From positions 62,001 through 126,000 of the forward strand of contig JAFFSR010000396.1 in assembly GCA_017163975.1 (NCBI GenBank): DNA of 64,000 bases, given 5' to 3'. This DNA comes from Anastatus disparis. Taxonomy: Eukaryota > Arthropoda > Insecta > Hymenoptera > Eupelmidae. Position 1 is the first letter of the stretch. Every line of letters starts with the position of its first letter. Position numbers and translations under genes: made by a program. The notes below the pieces were generated by a model. It made no database searches and was not told the DNA's origin. It was given only the letters and a program-made list of their open reading frames with translations. This document shows positions 49,084 through 61,400 of this stretch, one piece after another.

Positions 49084-49774
49084 CCCTATTGAAAATAATG
49101 ACGTCTTTTAAAGACGTCTTTAGAAGACGTCTTTTAATAACGTCATAAGTCACAAGAGAAAATTCAAAAGTAGTTAAACTACAGGATAATAATTATTTTT
49201 TTATTTTTCATTAAAACCTACAAAAATACCTCTATTCATTAGTTGAAATAGAGTGTGAGAAAACTATCATTATTTTAGATCAAACGAAACTGTCAGTTTA
49301 TATGCTCTGAACGGTCTTATTCTTTTCGTGCACATTCGCTTACCATAAAGAAATCAATCGCTAAAAAGCGCGGTAGCCCTCTAACGAGCAATCATCAGTA
49401 CTATTATACAAATTGATATGAATCTAATAATAGTACTAATGATTGCTCGTTAGAGGGCTACCGCGTTTTTTAGCGATTGATTTCTTTATGGTAAGCAAAT
49501 GCGCACGAAAAGAATAAGACAGTTCAGAGCATATAAACTGACAGTTTCGTTTGATCTAAAATAATGATAGTTTTCTCACACTCTATTTCAACTAATGAAT
49601 AGAGGTATTTTTGTAGGTTTTAATGAAAAATAAAAAAATAATTATTATCCTGTAGTTTAACTACTTTTGAATTTTCTCTTGTGACTTATGACGTTATTAA
49701 AAGACGTCTTTCAAAGACGTCTTTTTTTGTTCCAAATCCAGACACGTCCAAAGACGTCATTATTTTCAATAGGG
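49084..49774. mobile_element. Foldback MITE with CCCTATTGAAAATAATGACG ends and GACGTC repeats
   Basis: Arms of about 345 bp are inverted around 49430. The ends are CCCTATTGAAAATAATGACG. Clustered AAGACGTCTT palindromes sit just inside both ends (three on the left, two on the right plus variants). No ORF. Confidence 0.8.
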
Positions 49775-50106
49775 GTATCAGCTATTACTTTAATTGAGTG
49801 TGACATCTTTACCGACGACTATCATATCTGTGTGATTTAATATTTCATATAAAAAAATTGAAGTAACAGCTGATACTCAAGTAATGATACTTAAGTTCCA
49901 AGTGATACTCAATACTCAAGTCATGACTATAAATCCGAGCCCTACCCTCACCTTGTGAATTTTCATACCTGTTTATACGATCGTGTACTAAATAAAACTA
50001 GAATGAACGTCTATGTTACTTTCGATTGTTGTTTTTTTTAAATAGCAATTATTACTTTTACTCATAGTAAATAAATGAGAAAAAATAAACAAGAAGTTTT
50101 TTAAAT
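49775..50106. other. Region upstream of the transposase-like gene
   Basis: AT-rich with TGATACT(C/T)AAGT repeats near 49870-49925. It probably contains the promoter, but no clear core element is assigned. Confidence 0.35.
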
Positions 50107-53100
50107 ATGGCTTTAAATTGCTATATTGCAAAACTATTAGTACATGAAACTGAAAAATGTATCAGTGATTCTTATACACAAAATAATACTTTAAAAAATA
50201 TAGATTCTTTTAGCAAAGATGACTTAAAATATTTGAGTTACCGTGTTCCTGGTTTTAAAATTGATTGCAATGATGTAATTTGCACTCACCATGCTGATAA
50301 ATATTTAAGACATTATTCAATGAAACAAAAAAAATGTTGCGACCCATTCAACAAACATGCAGTGAATGTGAAAATTCATTTGAATGTATTAAGTCTTCAG
50401 GATTGTGAAAGTTTTGAAAAAATTCTAAACATTAGATTAATCCCAGGGCAAAAAATATGTCGTAATTGTTATAGAAAAATAAAGACTGCAATATTAAACT
50501 ATGGTAATCAAAATAACTATTGCCGTGATCCCTTTAAAAGACACAGAAATCCAGTGAATAATTTTCTGAAAATAGTAGATGAAAATATATCTGTAAAATT
50601 TGCAGTAGCCTGCAGCGATATTGAATTGTTATCAGGTGTCACAGTATGTTCCTCTTGTTATAACAGAATCCAGTCAATAGTATCAGAGTTCGAAACACAA
50701 CAAAATATAAAATCTGATGTGAAAGCTACTGCGACTCAAAGCAGCGAAAGTAATAGTGAATCATTAGCAAGTTTACAAAACTCTGAGAACTTCATATCTA
50801 CAAGTCAAAATGCAAAAAATTTAGATTCACTTTATGCAATGTTTAATATTTCACCTATAGATAAAAATAAATTAACGCTTGATAGATTGAAAAATAAAGC
50901 ATTAGATGCATTACAATGTATTGTTGGCGAAATTACCACTACAATGTGTAAAGTATATGATATTGAATTACCAAATTTTTCAAATTTAAATGAAATTCAT
51001 CAGGATTCAGTAGCGTTTAAAGCATTTATCAAGAACTCAGTGAATTATTATAATTTAGCATCTAATACTAATGAAAAAATAAAAATTTTAAGCTTGATGC
51101 CATATGATTGGAATTATAAAATGGTTAATCAATATTTTGACTGTTCTCGTTATTTTTATAATGAAGTAGTGAAACTACGAGAAAATGAAGGTAAATATTT
51201 GAATATCACATTGATAATAATATAATAATCACTATAATAATATTATAACAGTAATAATAATAATCACATTATTAATGTTAAATAGATTCAGAATTCATAA
51301 CAAAAATAATAATTGTAAAATTAAATTTTAATTAATAAATGCAATAATTAAAATATATTTTATCTAGTTCTGTTTCCTTAAAAAAATACAAAAAATGACT
51401 AGTTTATAGTTATCACAGGAAAGTGTTAGTAATCAATGATTGTGATATACTCATAAATAAAAATAAATTATAAATTTAATACTAAAATAATTAATGAATT
51501 TTTTCGTTCAAATTTATCTGGAGAATTTTTTATTACAAAAACTTTTTATTAAAACCAATGATCAAATATTGCAGTATAATACACAATATTTCATTTCTAC
51601 TATTATAAAAAAAATTTAATGAACTAATCATAGTAATTAAAATCCATACAATGTTTAAAATGCACATTAGAAGCATTATTTAATCATAATTTTTTAGAAA
51701 TTGAAAATTTTGTATCTGTGGCATTTCATGTCAACTCACCTGGTCAAAGAATAAAAATCGCTAAAAATCTGAAAATATTTTCTATTTGATACCCAAAATA
51801 TACAAAAAAAATTTTTAGAGGCTTAGGTCCAAGAGGTCAAGGTCATGAAATTTTGGGATTTTTTGAATTTTTTTGTTAAATTATCATCTTTGATATTTTT
51901 TTATTCAAAAACTAACGATCTTAGAAAAAAATGTATAAACAAATTTTTTGTTGGAAATTATGTGTAGAAACTGTACAAATTTTTCCCAATTCCAGAGTGG
52001 CTATCTTCTGATTGGTCCATTATATATTTGCATATAATTTTAAATTACTCGAGTTCGCCCAGATTCATTTTATTCATTTAGCATTAAAAAGTTGCATTAT
52101 ATATTGACCTTTGACTGAAATTTTTCCTCATGTGCGAAAAGTTCTCTGTAAGCAGCTATGGAACTTTCAATTTTTCCAAAAATAATGTTTTCAGTGATAT
52201 TGAAAATTTTTATTTGAAATTTGCTCTCAACACTCTTGATAATTCTTAATTATTAATATGATAATTATTTTGATATTGTTATTATATTTTAAAATTTTAT
52301 TATATTTTAACAATTTGAATCTTATTCAATGCAGAATTAAGCTAAATTAATAACTGTACATTCACATAATAAAAATCTACTTATAAGTTTAAAGTCAAAG
52401 TACACTGAACAAAGAATTATTAAATTATTTCACAGTTGCATTCCACATTGCTATTTAATTAATATTAAATAGAAAAATTGTGAACTCACAATACACTAAA
52501 CAATCAAGTTTAAAATACACAACAGAAATCTATAGAAAGAAAGCGAACAAGCTATTCAGCTTGATAACTTTTAAGTTATAAATAAAAATTAATTTTTCTG
52601 TTTAAATAAGCTAAGGTTGAAGTGATAATCCCAAAAATATCAGCAGAACCTACTGATTTATCTTACAGATTTATTGATACTGTTCACTGTTGAGTGTGAG
52701 GCAGCATCTATAATTGTATACTTAATAAATAGCTGTAAAAGTTATTGATTTTTTTAATTCTCTTGGTGTATTTAGTACAATGTTTGTAAATATGCAGACA
52801 AGAGCAAGGTCCTTTGTCTTGTTCAATTTCAGAATAAATTCCAAATTGGTGTGATAAAACTTTATGAAAGACATAGTCTAAGTATCACATACAAGTAGCT
52901 TTTTAATGGCAAAATTAAGAATTTATATAATATAATTATAAAATCATTGCATTGTTTGAAATTTTTAATTTAATCAATATTTCTATTTTTATTCTTTGAA
53001 ATGCTTTATGATATAAATTTAAATTATAAATACGGTTGAAGTTATCAATTTTAAATTCACAAATATATTTATGAAAATATAATTTTATTATGAAAGCAGA

Positions 53101-55563
53101 AGATTCCAGTCAAATTGAGTCGCAAACAATAATTTTTAATAAAATCTTTCGAATTTGTATTGTGTACTTGAAATAAAAATAAAAAATATGAGATTATATA
53201 ATGATATAAATAAAATTTATTTACCATAAATTTAATATTAATTCAATAGCAGTTTGGAATGCAACTGTAAAATAATGAAATAATTTTTTGTTCAGTGTGC
53301 TTTGACTTTCAACTAAGTGGCCTTTAATCTAATTGAGTGGATTTTGATTATGCGGTTGTGCAGTTATTGATTTAGCTTAATTCTGCACGAATCGAGATTA
53401 AAATTGTTAAAATATAATAACATTTCAAAATATAATAATAATATTAAAATAATTATCATATTAATAATTAAGAATTATCAAGAGTGTCGAGGGAAAATTT
53501 CCAATAAAAATTTTCAATAACACTGAAAACATTATTTTGGAAAAATTAAAAGTTTGATAGCTGCTTACAGAGACATTTTCCACATGGGGAAAATTTCAGT
53601 TAAAAGTCTATATATAATGCAACTTTTTAATGCCAAATGAGTAAAATGAACCTGGACGAACTCGAGTAACTTAAAATTATATGCAATTATATAACGGATC
53701 AATCAGAAGATAGCAACTCTGGAATTGGGAAAAATTTCATGATCTCTTGCTCTTGACCTCTTTGACCTAGACCTCTTAAAATTGTTTTGTATACTTTGAG
53801 TATCAAATATAACATATTTCCAGATTTTCAGCGATTTTTATTTTTTGACCAGGTGAATTGACATGAAATGCCCCATCTATATAAAATGATGTATATAATA
53901 AAATTCTATTTTATCATAGGGCCAATGTCACGTTCCAGAAAGTTATACACTCGCGTTCCTGATGAAGTAAAAAAGGAAATCATTGAATACTATAAAAATG
54001 ATTGCAATAGTCGTCCATGCAGTGGGATGAAGGAATGTGTTATGCAAAAAGTTCCTAATGCTAAATCGATTCCAGTACCAAAGAGACTTTTGATGTATAA
54101 TACTAGAGATCTATACAATAATTGGTTACAGGAGAAAACGTGTGAAGAGAAACCATGTTTTTCGTTCTTTGCATCTTTGCGCCCTAAAGAAAGTGTATCA
54201 GCTGGAAGCCCTGGAACGCACACAGTTTGTGTATGCGAGTTACATCAAAATGTTAAATTAAGATTATCTGCTTGGAATAGAAAAATAAACTATAGACTGC
54301 TTATAGATGAAGCCGTTTGCTCTATTGATAACAAAAATTGCATGCTGCATCAAACATGTACAATGTGTCCAGGGCGCAATGCAATTTTTCAATACTTATC
54401 CAATGCGCAAGATAATTTGTCAATACTTTCCACTTGCATCTGTTTTAAAAAATGGGAAACTATCAAGACAAGTGCAGGAAAAGAAGGAGCTCAATTTAGT
54501 AAAACAGTTCTCAATGACTTGGAAGAACCTCGTGATGAGTTCTTAAATAAACTTGTAGAGAATATTTATAAATTAATGCCTCACCATTTTGTTAGTGAGA
54601 ATCAAAAAATATTCCTCAAAGCATGCAAATCAAATTTAGACAAAAACACCTGTCTGATCTTAATGGATTTTTCAGAAAATTTTGCTTTTATCTGTCAAGA
54701 TTCGACTCAGGGCTATTATTATAATAATAGTCAAGCCACTGTACACCCTTTTGCTGTATATTACAAGGATGAAGCGTCTGAAGAACTGAAGATTTTAAAT
54801 TTCTGTGTAATATCAGATTGTACAAAACATACAGCGGTTGCAGTTAATATATTTCAAGAAAGAGTTTTAGAAAAACTCAAGGAGCTTCTTCCTTGGATAA
54901 AAAATATTATATATTTCTCAGACGGAGCACCTACCCAGTACAAAAACAAGTAAATATATATTTATTTTCATAATTTTATTTATCAATAAGTAATAGAATT
55001 TTGAAAAAAGTAAAATATTATTTATTTTTCATCCAAGTTCATTAGTTTATAAAAATAAAAAATGTTTTAGGAATCATTTCATCAATTTATGCCATCATGA
55101 AGAAGATTTTAGGTTCAAAGTTATATCTCATAATTTTTCAGCAACAAGTCACGGCAAAAATGTATGTGATGGAATTGGTGCCACTGTTAAGAAATTGACA
55201 AGAAGAGCTTCATTACAAAGACCTATCAATAATCAAATACAAACTGCAAGGCAAATGTTTGATTATTGTCAAGATAATATTTCAGGAATAAGGTAAAAAA
55301 ATTACTAATTCTGTTACTAACAATTTATAATTGTTTTGATATTTATTCTTGTTATAGTAATAAATAATTTATTTGATAGATTTCTTTATGTTAATCAACA
55401 AGATGTTGAAGCAAGGGATCGAAAACTTCATTCTCGCTTACAGGCAGCTCGAAGAATTAGTGACACTAGAATTCATCACTATTTTGAGCCAATCGGCCAA
55501 TCTCGTATGAAAATTAAAATTTTCTCTGCTGATGATGAATTTGCATTAGTTAATATTGCATAA
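50107..55563 (+). CDS. Four-exon gene: ARL14EP-like Cys modules fused to a transposase-like domain, 839 aa
   Basis: Exons 50107-51190, 53920-54949, 55071-55292 and 55380-55563 join in frame with GT-AG introns of 2729, 121 and 87 bp and no internal stop. Residues 54-126 and 139-190 are two copies of a Cys module (CCDPFNKH...CRNCYRKI; YCRDPFKRH...CSSCYNRI) that resemble the ARL14 effector protein C-terminal domain. Residues 362-839 form a conserved, uncharacterised animal domain with CVCELHQNVKL (465-475), a Cys/His cluster near 502-514, LILMDFSENFAF (Asp611), IIYFSDGAPTQYKN (Asp696), NLCHHEEDF and TSHGKNVCDGIG (Asp738). I infer an RNase H-like transposase; the third acidic residue is uncertain. 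It is probably the mobility gene of the enclosing element. Confidence 0.8.
51720..53872. mobile_element. Foldback element inside intron 1, ends GGCATTTCATGTCAACTCAC
   Basis: Left GGCATTTCATGTCAACTCAC CTGGTCAAA is mirrored at 53840-53872. Inverted similarity is visible at 51720-52480 against 53200-53872 and includes the TGGCTATCTTCTGATTGGTC segment. A nested TIR pair, CACTGAACAAA (52404 and 53285), marks a further insertion in the middle. It belongs to the family of 43152-44516. The intron acceptor lies 47 bp outside it, so splicing is likely preserved. Confidence 0.8.
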
Positions 55564-56668
55564 AGTAAATAGTAATTCCAAAAAATATTTTCCAAAATTC
55601 AAAATATAGTTTATTAAAATAGTAGGATAAACTATATTTTTAATTCAGCATAAGCTTTCGTTTTATTCTTTATTCACTTGATTTTTTATCATTTTTAGAT
55701 AACTATTTATAAGGCTAGCCAACTTTAAGTGTGTTACTATGCTTCATTTGATTATTTAGAAATTTAAATGATTTCCCAATCCAGTGTGAAAATTTTGAAA
55801 GTACTAATATCTATTAAAAGTTATGAAAAGATATTAGAGAATATCAGTGTGCATCAAAGAAAGTGGTTTTGAGTGGGGGTTTGCACATTTAAATATACAT
55901 CAATACCTTCTAATCCTCTTTTAAAATTTGGTATCAAATAAAATATTTATATTTTTATAACGGACATATTTTAATATATTTTGATACCTTTATACCTACA
56001 TCGATGTCATTTTATGAATTTAAAAAAACTGCTTTACAAAATATTTCTAAAAAGAAAATCCGAAATTATGTAGTGCATTATGTTATATTTTAATACCTTT
56101 TAAAACTTTTTATACTTGTTACATCTTTTGATTATTCTTATGAGATAAATTTAGTCATGGATCTAATCAAAAACATTGCGGAGTGTAAAATAATTTAGTA
56201 AAAAAACTATTTGAATTATTTTAAAATAAGACTAGAAAGAATTCGTCAACCGACTCCTCAGTCTTTTTATAATATAAACCTTTCAAAATTCAGAATATTG
56301 CTTCTCAAGTAAGCCAACACTTTCACCTTTTGTGGCGTTTTTTAAAAATTTGAGAGCCCTAGGAGATTCTACACGTCATAAATTATTAAAGTAGATAGCA
56401 AAAGCTATTATTCAAGCTTTGATGAAAGTCTCTAGGTGGTTTAGAACGAAAGTTAAAACAGTTAACGATTTTTATAAACTGAAGGTAATAAATCCGTGAA
56501 CGTTCATTTTATCCGACTTTGAAATTGGTCTCAACTTATTTATAACTCCGGCTTTGTATCAGCTAGTAATTCACCAAAAATCAAATTGAACGTCTTCTCT
56601 TACAGTTTTATCATCTTGGATAAAACTTTTTTTAGTCAAGTTTAATGTGCCAACAGCATCGCGAAATA
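55564..56668. other. 3' flank of the gene with a diverged extra copy of TIR sequence
   Basis: AT-rich. The part at about 56280-56570 is a diverged direct copy of 48660-48960 (shared words AATCCGTGAACG, TAGGT(C/G)GTTTAGAA). With the intact right TIR it forms an internal hairpin. Confidence 0.65.
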
Positions 56669-57747
56669 ATGTTATAAGAAAAAAAGAAAGTTGTTTATTT
56701 TAGATGTTAGCAGACTTACATTTATACTTCATCAAAGATATCGAAATTACAAGCAATAATTTTTAATTAGAGCTTCAATAAGAGTCTTGAAGTATCATAG
56801 AAATTAAGTTATAGGAAAGTTAAGACCAATCTAAAAATCGGCTAGAGTAAGCGTTCACGGATTTGATACCTTGAGAAATAAAAAATTCTCAAACTGTTAT
56901 AACTTTTATTCTAAATTACCTAGAGACCTATACTCAAGCATAAAATCAAGTTTTTTATCGCTCATTTCATAATTTATAGCCTGTTGAATCTTTTAAGGTT
57001 TTCGCATTTATGAGTAGAAGACGCAACAGCTGGGTGTATTGATTTACTTGTGAAGCAAAATACTGAATTATGAGAGGTTCAAATAATAGTAAAATCGTAG
57101 GATACCATTGACCAGGCCTATTTGGCCTCATTTTACGTGACTTATAGAAAGTTTTCTTGTAAGATTTAGTGAATTTGAAGTTGTCCGGCCAGAGTTACAA
57201 TGATCTAAATTTTGTAAAAAAACGTATATTTTAGAAATTTTGCAAACTTTAAACCTTTGTATCTCCGTCAATTTTAAACCTTTTTGAAAATTTAAAAATG
57301 CAAATTAAAGCTTTCTTTTTGACCAATAAAACAAAATTTTGATAATTTAAAAATATCAAAATTCAAATGAGTTACAGCTGTTTAAAAATTGTCAAAAATG
57401 TCAAAAATCAGTATTTTATTCTAAGAGTTTTCAGAAGCCTGATTAGAATTTTTTAAAAATATAATTACGAAAATTTAAAATTAACATAAAAACGAAGAAA
57501 TTGCCGCCTGCCGAATTAAAATATGTTAAAAACTCGAGTCTTGGCAGAATTTTGAAAAAGAGTGAAAAACAGCCGAAAAAAGCGGAGTTTTTGACCTTTG
57601 AAAGGCCACATTTCGGCGAGTTTTGCACTTAGAAAGCTGAAATTTTGCACAGATTCCTAACTTTAATAATACTAAAACATATCTCAAAATCAGCAAAATC
57701 GGTGATCCACATGCGCACACTTTTATAAAAAGATGTTATTTTGACCC
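56669..57747 (-). repeat. Right terminal inverted repeat of the 9.75-kb element
   Basis: The inverse of the left TIR, ending ATGTTATTTTGACCC, followed by (TA)n. Confidence 0.9.
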
Positions 57748-58483
57748 ATATATATATAGATACATACCTTACCTTTTCGATGTAGACACTCGTTAAAAAA
57801 TAGTTATTTACTATGCTGTGGTACCCACGATCGCCGTCTTTGGATACCTAGGTGTTAATGACAACTTAAACATCATCTACAGCAAAAACTTTAGGAATTC
57901 TACTTATAGTTTGATAACTACTTTGAAGATGTTGCAAATGTTATCTAGTTAAACATGGATGATCCGAGTAAGATAAACATTGTCTACAAGAATATCTTTT
58001 GAAAGTTAGCCATTATTTATTAATAACATGAACGTTTATCGAGATGATATCATACAATATCCAGGTGATCCTGGCTACCTGGAAGTCATCTATATATATA
58101 AATTTTGAAATTTTCTATACCGGTTATGAAGTTTACAGGCATTAGCAGGGACTACGTCAAATGAAACTTGAAAATTCTTTTAGATTTAGATTCTGAGGTT
58201 GTTTGATTAGGTCGAAGAATACTCGGAAATCAAAAGAATTTAAAAGAACAATTGTTTAAGATTCATGCAACCTCCATGAAATATGTTGATTGACTCGTAG
58301 TCGATACCCATACATAAAGATCATTTATACAAATCATGTCGCATATAAATTTGCGGTAGTATTCCTACTAATTTATGAATTTTTCGTTCATATAATGTCA
58401 GCGAAATTTAACTTCAAAAAAGCATATTACTATCGTAATAAGTGAATAATTTTAAGCTTTTTTCATCAAACATCATTCATATC
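57748..58483. mobile_element. Second copy of the 8470-9183 foldback unit
   Basis: After a short TA tract, 57768 onward matches the inverse of 9183-8470 over its whole length (TTACCTTTTCGATGTAGACA, AGACGGCGATC inverted, TCGTAGTCGATACCCATACA), ending ATCAAACATCATTC. Only one arm is present here, so the hairpin tip duplication at 9208-9396 is specific to the first copy. Confidence 0.8.
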
Positions 58484-61400
58484 TCCAATTCCGTCCCCCT
58501 GTCTATTTCCATCTGTCTGCATCTCCCCGACTTCGTCGTTTTGACTTCGTCATTCGGCATCCGTCTCTTTTTTTTATTTTTTCACTTCCGTCTCCTTGTT
58601 GTCCGTCTGTTTTCGGCTCTCCATCTCCGTTTCCCATCTATGTCTGTCTGTCTTAGTCTCTCAGTCCCTCCGTCACCGTCTCCCCGTCCCTCCGTTTACG
58701 GCTTACCAACTTCGTCTCCATTTTTTTGTCTCTCTGTCTCTTCGTCTTTCCATCTCTTCCTCTCTCTGTCTCCATCACTCCGTCTTTGTCTCTATATCTG
58801 TCCGTCTCTGTCCCTCTGTCTCTGTTTCTGCATCTTCCGCTATCTGTCTTCGTTTTTCCGTCTACGTTTCTCCGTCTCTATCTGGCCGACAACGTTTCTC
58901 CGTCTCTTCATTTTTCCGTCTCCCTGTCTCTCTGTATCTCTGTCTTTTCGTCTCCGTTTCTGTTGCAGTGTCTCCGTCTCTCAATCTCCATCTTTCTGTC
59001 TTCGTCACTATGTCGCCGTCTCTCTGCCTTTATCTCTCCGCCTCTGGTAAGTTCATGCGTCTCCAGCTATACGTCTCCATCTTTTCGACTCCATCCATCT
59101 ATGTCTGCCTTTTTGTTTCTATTTTTTCGTACTGGTGTTTCCGTCGTACATATGTTTTCAACTCTCCATCTCCGTCCCTTTATCTACGGCGTTCCGCTTT
59201 CGTCTTCGATTCTGCGTCTCCGTCTCTTCGTCTAGGTCTGTCCGCCACCCCTTTTATCTCCGTCCCTCCGTCTACCTGTCTCAGTCTTTCCATTTCAATA
59301 TCACCGTCTGTGTCTCCGTGTCCGGCTTTTCATCTTAATCTCTCCGACTTTGTCTCCATCCCTCTGTCTCCGTCTTCCCGTTTCCGTCTTTTCGTTTTAG
59401 TCTCATCATCTGTGTCACTCCGTTTTTTTAATTTATTATTCCGTCTCCATCTGTCTGTTTTCGACTCTTCGTCTCCGTCTCCGTCTCTCAATCTCCGTTT
59501 ATTCGCCTTCGTCTCTCCAAGTTTGCCTCTCAGTCTATTCATTTCTGTCTTAATGTCTCCGTCCCTGTCTTTCTCTTTCTTCGTTTTCGTCTCTTTGTTC
59601 CCATCTTCCCGAGTCAGCCTTTGCCACTCTTCATCCCTTTGTCTCCGTACCTTCGTCTCCGTCTACCTATCTTCGGCTCTGCGACCCTCCGAATCTATCT
59701 CTTCCTCTCCGTGTCTCCTTCTCTATCTCTCTGTTTCTGTCATTTCGTCTCCGTCTCTCCGTCTCTGTCTCTACGGCTCACCGTCTCCATCTCTCCGTCT
59801 CCGCTTTTCCGTCTTCTTCCCTTCGTCACCGTCTCTTTGTCCCAATCTCTTTGTCTCTGTCTATTCGTCTTTAGCTCTTTGTCTTTTTCTCTCCATCTCT
59901 CCGTCTCTATCTCTCCCTCTCCGTGCCTCCTTCTCTATCTCTTTGTCTCTGTCACTTTGCCTCCGTCTCCGGTTCTTCGTTTCCGTCTCTTCGTTTTCGT
60001 CTCCGACCCTCCGTCTACGTTTAAGTCACTACGTCTTCGTCTCTTTATCTCCAACACGACGCCTCTGTCTGTCCGTTTCCGTACCTCTGACTCCGTTCCC
60101 CCGTCATGGTCCAACTATCTCCGTCTTTCTATCACCGTCTCCTATTCTGCGTCTCGGTCTGACTGTCTTAGTCCCTCCATCCTTTCGTCTCTGTCTCTTC
60201 TCGGCTCCATCTTTTTCTCCGTCTGTTCATCTTTGTCTGTCCGTCACCATCGCACCATCTCCGTCTCTATTTCTCCATCTCCGTCTCTCCGTCTTCGTCT
60301 TTTAGTCTACTTCCCTCTGTCTTTGTCTCCCAGTCCCCGTCTTTCTGTCTTCGTCTCCACATCTCCATCTCTACATCTCCGTCCCTCCGTTTCCGTCTCT
60401 TTGTTTCGTTATCTCCCTCTTCAAATGTTCGTCTTAGTCACTCCTTCACTATCTCTTTATCTCAGTCTCTTTGTCTCTATTTCTCCGTTTTTGTCACTTC
60501 CTCGCCGTCTCTGCATTTTCGTCCCTACATCTTCCCGTCTCCATCTCTCGACTTTCGTCTTTGCGTCTCTATCTCCGTTTCTGCGTCCACGTCTATCTAT
60601 CTCCGTCTCTCCATCTCCAACACTACACCATCGTCTGTCCGTTTCCATATCTCCATTTCCGTCCCCCTGTCTTTCTCCATTTGTCTGCATCTCCCCGTAT
60701 TCGTCGTTTCGACTTTGTTATTCCGCATCTGTCTCTTTTTTTTCACTTCCGTCTTCTCGTTGTCCGTCTGTTTTCGGCTCACCGGCTCTGTCTCCCCGTC
60801 TCCGTTTTCCATCTACGTTTATCTGTCTTAGTCTCTGTCCCTCCGTCACCGTCTCCCCGTCCCTCCGTTCACGGCTCACCGACTTTGTCTCCGTTTCTTT
60901 GTCTCTCTGTCTCTTACTTTCTTTGTCTCCGTTACTCCGTCTTTGTCTCTCCATCTCTCCGTCTCTATCCTTCTGTCTCTGTTTCTGCATCCTCCGCTAT
61001 CTGTCTTGGTTTTTCCGTCAACGTTTCTCCGTCTCTATCTAACCGACGACGTCTCCCTGTCTCTCTGTATCTCTGTCTCTCCGTCTCCGTTTTTGTTGCA
61101 GTGTCTTCATCCCCCAATCTCCATCTCTCCGTCTTCGTCACTGTGTCGCCGTGTCTCTGCCTTTGTCTCTCCGCCTCTGGTAAGTTCATGCGTCTCCAGC
61201 TATACGTCTCCATTTTTCTGTCTCTATGTCTCTGTCTCTCCATCTCCGTCTCTCTGTCTCCATCTATCCGTCCATGTCTCTCCATCTCTTTGATTTTTCG
61301 TTTCCGTCTCCGTCCCTCCATCTGCGGTTTTCCGTCTTCATCTCAGCCCTTCGTTTCCGTTTAATTCACTCCGTCTCCGTCTCCTTATCTCCAACACGAC

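Larger units (their letters stand above)
47998..57747. mobile_element. 9.75-kb DNA transposon-like element with 1.08-kb terminal inverted repeats
   Basis: Both termini begin GGGTCAAAATAACATCTTTT at TA-rich flanks. The inverted repeats 47998-49075 and 56669-57747 are almost identical; I saw only a few differences by eye. Inside lie a GACGTC-rich foldback (49084-49774), a four-exon gene (50107-55563), a second foldback in its first intron (51720-53872) and a diverged third copy of TIR sequence (about 56280-56570). The target duplication cannot be read because the flanks are (TA)n. The combination of long, near-identical TIRs and an intact transposase-like gene supports a recently mobile, possibly autonomous element of a family I cannot name. 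Confidence 0.75.

Noticed and set aside
47998..57747. Polinton/Maverick-type giant element
   Set aside because: TIRs are long, but no polymerase B, integrase, ATPase or capsid genes are present; only one spliced gene is found.
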